DNA of 45,237 nucleotides from Planctomycetota bacterium (GTDB lineage Bacteria; Planctomycetota; Planctomycetia; Gemmatales; Gemmataceae): the NCBI GenBank assembly GCA_021413735.1, contig JAIOPV010000262.1:1-45237 (forward strand), read 5' to 3'. The position numbers and the translations under genes were made by a program. The notes under the pieces were generated by a model. The model made no database searches. It worked only from the letters and a program-made list of their open reading frames with translations, and was not told where the DNA came from. Positions 25,394 through 31,895 of the stretch are shown here, piece by piece. Numbering within the stretch: the stretch's first letter is position 1; the number at the start of each line of letters is the position of its first letter.

Positions 25394-26137
25394 TCAGAGG
25401 AGTCGCCTGTCGGGTCTGGTCACAGACCGAGTCAGGTCCAACACTGCTGACAGATCGAGAGAACCTTCGTACAGAGCACGGCCGATGATGCAGCCAGGGG
25501 TGCCGGCTTCCACCAACCGCTTCACATGCTCCAGCGAACAGACGCCGCCGCTGGCGATCAGGGGCAGCGACACAGCCGATTGCATCTCCGCGAGTGCGGC
25601 GAAGTTCGGCCCTTGCATCATCCCATCCGTGGCGATGTCGGTGTAAACGACCGCAGCAAGCGGCGCATCCGACACCTGCTTCGCGAGATCGACCGCCTTC
25701 ACTCGCGAGACTTCCAACCATCCCTCCGTGGCAACAAACCCCTCCTTGGCATCAACGCCCAACACGATCCGATGTGGAAACTTCGTCGCGGTGGTGCGGA
25801 CCCAGTCTGGCGACTGCAACGCACGAGTGCCGAGTACAGCCCAACGCACGCCCCAGTCGAAGACGGCCGCGAGATCGGCGTCGTTGCGGATGCCGCCGCC
25901 GAGTTGCACGGGCACACCCGCAGCCTCGACGATCTTGCGAATCACGGGACCGTTGACAGGCTTGCCGGCTTTCGCGCCATCGAGATCGACAACGTGAATG
26001 CGATCAGCACCGAGTTCAACCCAGCGCTTGGCAACGGCAGCAGGATCGTCGGAGAAAACGGTTTCCCGCGAATAGTCGCCTTGTCGAAGACGGACACAGC
26101 GACCGTTGAGCAGGTCAATTGCGGGATAGATGAACAT
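25394..26137 (-). CDS. hisA: Phosphoribosylformimino-5-aminoimidazole carboxamide ribotide isomerase
   Basis: 247 residues from the ATG at 26137; the frame extends 17 codons upstream but MFIYPAIDLLNGRCVRLRQG is the normal HisA start. HisA is the cytoplasmic TIM-barrel isomerase converting ProFAR to PRFAR in histidine synthesis. Seen: the catalytic Asp8 in PAID, phosphate-binding QLGGGIRN and IASGGVCSLEHV, the second catalytic Asp in VLGVDAKEG, and YTDIATDGMMQGPN. The length is typical. No other his genes lie in the window, so the pathway genes are dispersed. A PriA-type bifunctional enzyme is possible in principle but is known from actinobacteria. Confidence 0.95.
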   Translation of the reverse strand: MFIYPAIDLLNGRCVRLRQGDYSRETVFSDDPAAVAKRWVELGADRIHVVDLDGAKAGKPVNGPVIRKIVEAAGVPVQLGGGIRNDADLAAVFDWGVRWAVLGTRALQSPDWVRTTATKFPHRIVLGVDAKEGFVATEGWLEVSRVKAVDLAKQVSDAPLAAVVYTDIATDGMMQGPNFAALAEMQSAVSLPLIASGGVCSLEHVKRLVEAGTPGCIIGRALYEGSLDLSAVLDLTRSVTRPDRRLL

Positions 26138-26215
26138 GCGAAGTCCCTGAAACCTCGGTATTGTGACCCAGGCAACAGGGAAAGGCAAGGGGCGAGAAGA
26201 AATGATGAAGCCACA

Positions 26216-27058
26216 TCACGGAAGAGTCAGTGGCGTTTGCGTTGCTTTGCCAGCAACCACGTCCACATTCAGAACTCGTTCAATCGCAGGGCTATACACC
26301 ATTCGCGTGATGATTGTGCTATCCGGGTCGCGTTCCATCCGAGCTGATTCCCAGCCGGGATGCCAGATCACCAACTTCGTGGGGCCGGCGGGAACGCGGT
26401 CGAGGGTGAAGCGTCCGTCGGCGTCAGTGATCGCAAAGTACGGATGATCTGCCACGAACAAATCTCCGCGAACCCAGTACAGTCCCGAGCCGCTCGACAA
26501 CTCGACACGGCCACAATTGGGCAGCATTCGCGTGACCGGTTTCCCTGGCATCGGCAACGTCAGGCTGAAGAATGCGTCGCCACGCCCCCGCAGCATGTGG
26601 TGAATCGCCTCGGTTGATGACACAGAAATCGAATCGCCACGCCGCACGAAGCCAACTCGCCGACGCTGATCGCCCTGAACAACCACGATCTTCTTGTCAC
26701 CCATTTCCACAGCAACCGGAGGCAAATCCCATGGCTTCGACGTCGCCGGTTCAACGCTTTGCAACGACACAACAACCCCCGCGAACCCCAGCGATTTCGG
26801 GTTGATCTGCGGCGTGTACGGGTTCTTCGCGGTGTGATACAGGAATGTGCCATCGGCCTGCGGAACGTGATTCGGGAACTCCGGCGCGTTCGGAATCGCA
26901 CCCTTCCAGCTCACGCGGCCGGTGATGCTGCCGCTGGTCGCCGGGTTGAAGGCGGTACCGATCACTGGCAGATCGGGCGTCGGCACCACAATCGGCGCCG
27001 TTTCGGACTCACAGCCCACAGCGAGAAGGGTGAACAGTGCAAGGAAGCGGATTCGCAA
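26216..27058 (-). CDS. Lipoprotein with carboxypeptidase-regulatory-like domain
   Basis: 280 residues from ATG 27058. The lipobox LLAVGC gives a lipid-anchored Cys at about 16. The mature protein has SGSITGRVSWKGAIPNAPEF near 42-61 and a C-terminal ITDADGRFTLDRVPAGPTKL with VIWHPGWES, typical of carboxypeptidase-regulatory-like/Cna B-type beta-sandwich domains. The middle (IHHMLRGRGDAFFSLTLPMP) resembles plastocyanin-like proteins but the usual copper ligand set is not clear. It is probably attached to a membrane facing the periplasm. It lies 78 bp upstream of hisA on the same strand, possibly only by chance. Confidence 0.75.
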   Translation of the reverse strand: MRIRFLALFTLLAVGCESETAPIVVPTPDLPVIGTAFNPATSGSITGRVSWKGAIPNAPEFPNHVPQADGTFLYHTAKNPYTPQINPKSLGFAGVVVSLQSVEPATSKPWDLPPVAVEMGDKKIVVVQGDQRRRVGFVRRGDSISVSSTEAIHHMLRGRGDAFFSLTLPMPGKPVTRMLPNCGRVELSSGSGLYWVRGDLFVADHPYFAITDADGRFTLDRVPAGPTKLVIWHPGWESARMERDPDSTIITRMVYSPAIERVLNVDVVAGKATQTPLTLP

Positions 27059-27445
27059 CGGAGTTCCCTCGTGTCACCGGAGAATCGAGCGACCGCAGTA
27101 ATACGTTGACGGAACCCGACTTGTAAACGGCACTTTCGCAACCGAATCAGGAGTTCTTATCGTTTCCAGACGAGATGCTCACCCGCCCCTGGAACCGTTT
27201 CACCTGTCTGGAAGGAAGAACATCAGAAGATAACTCGCGGTCGCGGTCGGAACACATCTTAGTCACGGTAAATAGTTTGCGGCACCTAGCGCCATACCTG
27301 ATAAACTTACACCACTATTTTTGCCTCTCCGGAATCGCACGGCATCCCTGGAACCAACTCGAAACTCGCGGCGTCCAACAGTCACGCTTTCCCCTCTCAT
27401 GATTCCAACAACTCTCGACGCTGCCGCTCCTCAGGAGTTTCGACC
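27059..27445. other. 387-bp divergent intergenic region
   Basis: This lies between the minus-strand lipoprotein and the plus-strand DUF1549 gene and is more AT-rich than its surroundings, especially 27230-27330. A weak promoter-like pair for the plus strand is TTGCGG (27277) and TGATAA (27299) with 16-bp spacing. A good AGGAG lies 8 bp before the ATG at 27446. No gene or strong palindrome was seen. Confidence 0.4.
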
Positions 27446-28684
27446 ATGACCCGAACCGTTCCGAGGCGACTCGCAACGTGTGCTCTCGCGGCTCTGTTCG
27501 CGACAGTGACAACACTCCCGGCTCCAGCTCGCGACGATGAAGACGGCGACGAAGCCCCAACGCAATTAATCAACCGCGTGCTGGCCGCAACGTGGAAGAA
27601 AAATAATGTCACCCCACCCCGGCGAACCACCGACCCCGAGTTTGCTCGCAAGCTCTACCCCGACCTGATTGGCCGCGCCCCAACCGCCAAGGAAATCGCC
27701 GCTCTGGAGGCGGATAAGGCTGCCGACAAGCGCGAGAAGCTCATTGACCAATTGCTTTCGGACAATGCCTGGGCCGAACACCAAGCCAAAATCTGGACGA
27801 ACTCGCTCATTCCCGCCGGCTACAAAGCAGCATCTAAGGCCGAGTTTCGCAAATGGCTCACGGGTCGCCTCGTTGCGGGCACGCCGTACACAGACATCGT
27901 GACGTCATTGCTCGCCTCGAATGGCAAGACCAGCGAGAACGGGGCTGTTCACTTCATTCTCGCGAACCTCGGAGCACCCGTTCCCGCCGAGAAACGCGCC
28001 GAATATGGTCAGTTCGACATGATTCCGCTCACCGGACGAACCGGGCGTGTGTTCCTCGGACAAGGCTTCCAGTGCCTCGCGTGCCACAATCACCCGTTCG
28101 AAGCGAGTCTTCGACAGCGAGACTTCTGGGGGGTGAACGCATTCTTTCGTCAGGCGGAACGCGTCGTCGATCCCGGTGATGCCACGGTGTTCGAGTTGAA
28201 GGACAGCCCCAAGTTGAATCCCGATGGCGTCGTGAAGTTCCAACGGCGAACCGGCTTCTGGGACGCCACAGGGATGAACTTCACCAATGGCCGTGGCCCG
28301 CGTGCGGAAGACTTCCGATCCCGTCGGACGATACTCGCGGAGTTCGTGTTGAAGAACAAGAACTTCGCTCCGGTTGCGGTTAACCGAACGTGGACCAACT
28401 TGTTCGGACGGGGGATGCTGGAGAACGGCGAGTTCGACGACCTTGGCGATTACAACGAACCGCTGCACCCCGAATTGCTTTCTGGGCTCGCGAGTGCCTT
28501 TGCCACCAATGGATACGACCAGAAGAAGCTGGTGCGTTGGATTTGCAACAGCGACGTTTACCAACTTCATGCCACGCCGACCGACGATGACGATCCGAAT
28601 TTCTTCCGGATCAAGAAGACCCAGCCGCTTGCGGCAATCCCTTTCGATCGTTGCACAGGGGATGTCGACGATTTTGCACCATGA
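27446..28684 (+). CDS. DUF1549 protein, C-terminally truncated
   Basis: 412 residues from ATG 27446. Signal peptide about 1-28 (CALAALFATVTTLPAPARDD). DUF1549 covers about 40-240 (ARKLYPDLIGRAPTAKEIAA; GRVFLGQGFQCLACHNHPFE with CxxCH). A partial DUF1553 follows, VAVNRTWTNLFGRGMLENGE and LVRWICNSDVYQL, and the frame ends about 35 residues later in unrelated text. The intact relative at 17887 continues for some 270 residues beyond the equivalent point. An inverted repeat (28690-28763) begins 6 bp after the stop, which suggests that repeat insertion or deletion removed the 3' part. It could still be secreted with an intact DUF1549, or be a decaying gene. No DUF1501 partner lies next to it. Confidence 0.8.
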   Translation: MTRTVPRRLATCALAALFATVTTLPAPARDDEDGDEAPTQLINRVLAATWKKNNVTPPRRTTDPEFARKLYPDLIGRAPTAKEIAALEADKAADKREKLIDQLLSDNAWAEHQAKIWTNSLIPAGYKAASKAEFRKWLTGRLVAGTPYTDIVTSLLASNGKTSENGAVHFILANLGAPVPAEKRAEYGQFDMIPLTGRTGRVFLGQGFQCLACHNHPFEASLRQRDFWGVNAFFRQAERVVDPGDATVFELKDSPKLNPDGVVKFQRRTGFWDATGMNFTNGRGPRAEDFRSRRTILAEFVLKNKNFAPVAVNRTWTNLFGRGMLENGEFDDLGDYNEPLHPELLSGLASAFATNGYDQKKLVRWICNSDVYQLHATPTDDDDPNFFRIKKTQPLAAIPFDRCTGDVDDFAP

Positions 28685-28689
28685 ATTTG

Positions 28690-28763
28690 GCGAGCCACGG
28701 GGTTTATCCCCGGGGTCTTGTTTGTGTGAAGAAATGCCCCCGGGGATAAACCCCGGGGCTCGC
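28690..28763. repeat. Inverted repeat, 26-bp arms, CCCCGGGG family
   Basis: Arms 28690-28715 and 28738-28763 pair with one mismatch around a 22-nt loop; the core is CCCCGGGGATAAACCCC. It sits between the truncated DUF1549 gene and the cupin gene and ends 14 bp before the cupin GTG. Confidence 0.88.
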
Positions 28764-28777
28764 AAGACGGGGATGCC

Positions 28778-29122
28778 GTGAAGCCGATTGTCGCCGACAT
28801 CAACAGCATCTCTCCGGTGAGGTGCCCGTGTGGGTTCGCTCGCCGAGCGTTCGCGGACGTGCCCGGAGCGCCGGCAAGCGTTCATCGCACCGAGATTCTT
28901 GCGGATGCTCGCACGCACTACCACAAGGTGCAGACCGAGACGTATTACGTTCTGGAATGCGAAGCCAACGCGGCCATCGAGTTGGATGGGGAATTGGTTC
29001 CGGTTGCTGTGGGAACGGCGATCATGATTCCGCCGGGGGTGCGTCACCGTGCGGTCGGCCGTATGACGATCCTGAATGTGGTCGTGCCGCCGTTCGACGA
29101 AGCCGACGAGTGGTTCGATTGA
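28778..29122 (+). CDS. Cupin domain protein
   Basis: 114 residues from a GTG at 28778, with GGGG 5 bases upstream and no ATG option. The two cupin motifs are present: DARTHYHKVQTETYYVLECE (motif 1, with His-x-His and Glu) and GTAIMIPPGVRHRAVG (motif 2, with His). The remaining strands match a single-domain cupin (AIELDGELVPV; MTILNVVVPPFD). The metal ligands are conserved, so metal binding is likely; the substrate cannot be told. The N-terminus contains SPVRCPCGFARRAF, an unusual CxC before the barrel. Confidence 0.88.
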   Translation: MKPIVADINSISPVRCPCGFARRAFADVPGAPASVHRTEILADARTHYHKVQTETYYVLECEANAAIELDGELVPVAVGTAIMIPPGVRHRAVGRMTILNVVVPPFDEADEWFD

Positions 29123-29158
29123 GGCTGGTGTGACGACTCTGTCAAGCAAGTGCCCACG

Positions 29159-29293
29159 ATGACAAACCACACGGCGAAACTGCTCATTCGGGTATTAAAT
29201 GGCATTGGATGGATTTGCGTCGTCATCCTGGTTGGCTTGTTATTGGGCTTCGTCTATGTCGAAAGAAATGCTCCGTGGGGACTTGCAGGGTAA
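29159..29293 (+). CDS. Possible 44-residue single-pass membrane protein
   Basis: Open frame from ATG 29159 to TAA 29291-29293. The translation begins MTNHTAKLLIRVLNG, has one hydrophobic helix (IGWICVVILVGLLLGFVYVE) and ends RNAPWGLAG. It fills the gap between the cupin and SMR-like genes on the same strand. There is no clear Shine-Dalgarno sequence and no family is recognised. A positive-inside N-terminus and a clean helix favour a real small membrane protein, but chance cannot be excluded. Confidence 0.4.
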   Translation: MTNHTAKLLIRVLNGIGWICVVILVGLLLGFVYVERNAPWGLAG

Positions 29294-29338
29294 GCGGAGC
29301 GGGCAGCGGACAAGCAATTCGTGAGACGGAGACGGTTA

Positions 29339-29677
29339 ATGGACCCCAAGATCGTTGCGGTGCTTGTCACGCTGGGGTTCAGCGTCGTTGGCGTGGTGGG
29401 CGACTACTTCCTCAAACTCGCGAGCCAGAAAGACAACCCGCTCTCGACGTGGTCGTTCTATCTGGGCTTCGCTCTCTACGCCTCGACAGCCTTCGGCTGG
29501 GTGTTCGTCATGAGGCACCTGAAGCTCGGCACAATCGGCGTCGTCTATTCCGTTTCCATCATCGTGATGCTGACCGCCATCGGGGTGCTGGCCTTCGAGG
29601 AAACGCTGAACTACGGCGAGATCGCCGGGTTGCTGATGGCGATTGGCTCGATCATCTTGCTGGTCCGGTTTGCGTAA
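29339..29677 (+). CDS. Small multidrug resistance/DMT-like membrane protein
   Basis: 112 residues from ATG 29339 with GGAG 8 bases upstream; earlier in-frame codons are not good starts. Four membrane segments (KIVAVLVTLGFSVVGVVG; WSFYLGFALYASTAFGWVFV; GTIGVVYSVSIIVMLTAIGV; YGEIAGLLMAIGSIILLVRF) give the size and topology of SMR proteins of the drug/metabolite superfamily. By eye alignment with EmrE, the essential membrane Glu14 corresponds to Gly18 here, and an Asp (22) lies one helical turn later. It may therefore not be a classical multidrug exporter; a lipid or metabolite transporter-like function is possible. Confidence 0.75.
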   Translation: MDPKIVAVLVTLGFSVVGVVGDYFLKLASQKDNPLSTWSFYLGFALYASTAFGWVFVMRHLKLGTIGVVYSVSIIVMLTAIGVLAFEETLNYGEIAGLLMAIGSIILLVRFA

Positions 29678-29705
29678 TCGCGACACCAACGAACGAGGCA
29701 AGGTT

Positions 29706-30278
29706 ATGGCGACGAACATCCTTGTTGCGGCTCTCTGCTGTGTGCCAAGCCAGAAGGATCCAGCAGAACTCCGCGATCCCTTTCAAGCCGCCGTCGTAAC
29801 AGCAATCCACCAGTTCGCTGGCGACGGGAAACTTCGCCACGTTCAAGAGTTCATCAAGCGGAACCCCAAACTCGTCAGTTCCAAGAAGATCTTCCCAGAC
29901 GGGGGTCGCAAGCCGAGTTGGACAGACGGGTTCACTCCTCTCCACCATGCTGTCCGGGGAGGCAAGAAGGATGTGATCGCGTACCTGATTGAGAACGGGG
30001 CGGACGTGAATGCGCCGGGTCCATACGATTGGACGCCTCTGCACATCGCCGCTCAGAATGGAAATCTCGCGGTCGTCATTCGGCTCGTCATGTCAGGGGC
30101 CAAGGTGAACGCCAAGACGGTAGCTGTTCCTGAAAGCAGTGGTGATGGTGATCCGGGAGATCCGGAATCGGATACACCTCCGAAAGTATGGCCAGCGATA
30201 CCACCGCTCACCCCGCTCGACCTGGCAAAATCGGCGAAGCGTCACCTCGTGGTCGGGTACTTGCGACTGGTCAAGTGA
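29706..30278 (+). CDS. Ankyrin-repeat protein, probably exported
   Basis: 190 residues from ATG 29706; the open frame extends upstream into the SMR-like gene but only this ATG has an upstream purine-rich site and a plausible export signal (MATNILVAALCCVPSQ). Two ankyrin repeats lie at about 72-138: DGFTPLHHAVRGGKKDVIAY with LIENGADVN, and DWTPLHIAAQNGNLAVVIRL with VMSGAKVNAK. A third, degenerate one near the end has PLTPLDLAKSAKRHLVV, after an acidic insertion (SSGDGDPGDPESD). Ankyrin repeats mediate protein binding; no partner is evident. Two MITE-like repeats follow. Confidence 0.8.
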   Translation: MATNILVAALCCVPSQKDPAELRDPFQAAVVTAIHQFAGDGKLRHVQEFIKRNPKLVSSKKIFPDGGRKPSWTDGFTPLHHAVRGGKKDVIAYLIENGADVNAPGPYDWTPLHIAAQNGNLAVVIRLVMSGAKVNAKTVAVPESSGDGDPGDPESDTPPKVWPAIPPLTPLDLAKSAKRHLVVGYLRLVK

Positions 30279-30318
30279 ATCGCGGCGAGCGACAGTCTCC
30301 GCAAGATTGCGGTGTATT

Positions 30319-30528
30319 GGTAGGGTGGGTCGAGTCGCGCTTCGCGACGAGCCCCACCATGAACCCCAGGTATTTGCAACGGTTGTGGTGGGGCTCGACC
30401 GCAGAGCCGGTCTCGACTGGTAGGGTGGGTCGAGTCGCGCTTCGCGACGAGCCCCACCATTTCACCAACGTCAGTTTCATCGGTTGTGGTGGGGCTCGAC
30501 CGCAGAGCCGGTCTCGACCCACCCTACC
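30319..30528. mobile_element. Tandem pair of MITE-like palindromic repeats
   Basis: Two near-identical units, 30319-30418 and 30419-30528, each starting GGTAGGGTGGGTCGAG and holding the palindrome TCGCGCTTCGCGA, an inverted CCCCACCA/TGGTGGGG pair and GACCGCAGAGCCGGTC. The second unit ends in CTCGACCCACCCTACC, the inverse of the start, so it has 16-bp terminal inverted repeats. The first unit lacks that right end. The internal variable part (about 30360-30382 against 30461-30484) differs between units. No coding capacity. The array ends 7 bp from the stop of the minus-strand peptidase gene. Confidence 0.7.
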
Positions 30529-30535
30529 AAACCTT

Positions 30536-31672
30536 TCACTTCTCGTCGAACAGCTTGCCGAGTTCCAGTTTGTGCAGCTTCAACTTCGTCGCGGGGCCGT
30601 CGCCATACGCCAGGTGCAGCACTCGCTCGCCTGGCTCGAAGATCATGCTCTGCAACGTGTGCTTGCCCTGCTGAACCTTGCCCAGTTCCGTGAACACCTC
30701 CGACACGCCGAGCTTGCCCGCGTCCTTCGCCTGTAGCGGAGCGAGCTTCGTGTATCGCCAGCATTTGTCACCAATGCAGAGCTTGTCGGAACGGAAGTGA
30801 TTCGTGCAGCATGTGACGCCGTTCTCGCACGTTCGCACTTCCAGATTCGTCGGCGTGACCTCGAAGACGCAACCGCCGGACTTGTCGCAGATCGTCATGC
30901 AGCAGGTCGTCGTGCGGGGCATGTCGCGAAGCAACTTCTCGGCTTCCGCCACAGTGCCGCATTCCTCCAGAACCCGCCGAAACGCGAACAACAACGGCGT
31001 GCCTCGCCAGTTGAAGCTCGGCTTGTCCTTGCTCTCTTTGATGCTGATTTCGTTGATGGTCACTGACAAACCCGCGTCGTTCATGCCGCTGATGACGCCG
31101 CAAATCGGGGCAACCGTCACGGCCGCGAACGCTCGCTTGTCTTCGCCCTTGTAAACGACAACCAATGTGTGCTCGTTGATGCCCTTGGTGGGCAGCCAGT
31201 CGAAGTTGCGGCCGAAGATCGGGCTGCCTGTGCTGCTGCGTTCCTTCTCGACAACAATCGTGGAACAGCCCATTCCGCTCGACAGATCGGCCACGGTGTT
31301 CGCGAACAGCAACAGCGACAGTTCGCGGTCAGCCGATTTCGCGGCTGCTTCAACTTCCGTGAGGATGTGCTTGGGGAAGTTCGGTTTCAGCAGCGAGGCC
31401 ATCGTGTTGAGAAGCGTTGCTCGCTTTTCGAGGCCAGCGTCTTTGAGGAAGCCTTTGTGAAGGCCGTCGATGTCGGGAGCGTTCTTGATCGCGAGTACGC
31501 CGAACTGTTCGCCCATCTCGGCAGGTTTGCCGCGAAGCGTCAGCACCGGAACCGTGTCGATGTAGCGGAGTTCGCCTTTGCCGTGCTTGGCTTCGGGGAA
31601 CCTCTTCGGCTCGTCGGCTCGCACCGGCAGAGCGAACACGCACACCGCGACGAGCAGAACGAGTCGGTTCAT
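30536..31672 (-). CDS. C45-family (acyltransferase-type) Ntn hydrolase, exported
   Basis: 378 residues from ATG 31672 (18 in-frame codons upstream are not needed). Signal peptide 1-19 (MNRLVLLVAVCVFALPVRA). The protein matches the acyl-CoA:6-aminopenicillanate acyltransferase/C45 family of self-cleaving N-terminal nucleophile hydrolases: the expected nucleophile is Cys136 in SSGMGCSTIVV, followed by GSPIFGRNFDWLPTKG, AAVTVAPICGVISGMNDAGL and a Cys-rich RTTTCCMTICDKSGG. Autoproteolysis between Gly135 and Cys136 is predicted from the family. The substrate is unknown; related enzymes act on amides and peptides. A tandem repeat lies upstream of the start and a MITE pair downstream. Confidence 0.85.
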   Translation of the reverse strand: MNRLVLLVAVCVFALPVRADEPKRFPEAKHGKGELRYIDTVPVLTLRGKPAEMGEQFGVLAIKNAPDIDGLHKGFLKDAGLEKRATLLNTMASLLKPNFPKHILTEVEAAAKSADRELSLLLFANTVADLSSGMGCSTIVVEKERSSTGSPIFGRNFDWLPTKGINEHTLVVVYKGEDKRAFAAVTVAPICGVISGMNDAGLSVTINEISIKESKDKPSFNWRGTPLLFAFRRVLEECGTVAEAEKLLRDMPRTTTCCMTICDKSGGCVFEVTPTNLEVRTCENGVTCCTNHFRSDKLCIGDKCWRYTKLAPLQAKDAGKLGVSEVFTELGKVQQGKHTLQSMIFEPGERVLHLAYGDGPATKLKLHKLELGKLFDEK

Positions 31673-31750
31673 GACATAGTTCTCGGTGGTGAGCGTCGAG
31701 CCGTTAGGCCGACGGTTGATTCGCAATTCGAACTGGATTCGCGAACAGCA

Positions 31751-31887
31751 CCGTCGGGCTTACGCCTCGACAAAACCAACCGTCGGGCTTACGCCTCGAC
31801 AAAACCAACCGTCGGGCTTACGCCTCGACAAAACCAACCGTCGGGCTTACGCCTCGACAAAACCAACCGTCGGGCTTACGCCTCGAC
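31751..31887. repeat. 29-bp direct tandem repeat, about five copies
   Basis: Units start at 31751, 31780, 31809, 31838 and 31867, each beginning CCGTCGGGCTTACGCC and ending in AAAACCAA; the fifth is cut after 21 bases. The copies appear identical and there are no spacers, so it is not a CRISPR array. It lies between the divergently spaced ends of the peptidase gene start (31672) and the ABC permease stop (31896). The CCGTCGGGCT core recurs at the window end (45194-45237). Confidence 0.92.
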
Positions 31888-31895
31888 GCTCACTG

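Noticed and set aside
31751..31887. 29-bp direct repeats considered as a CRISPR array
   Set aside because: The units are head to tail with no spacers and there are no cas genes in the window.
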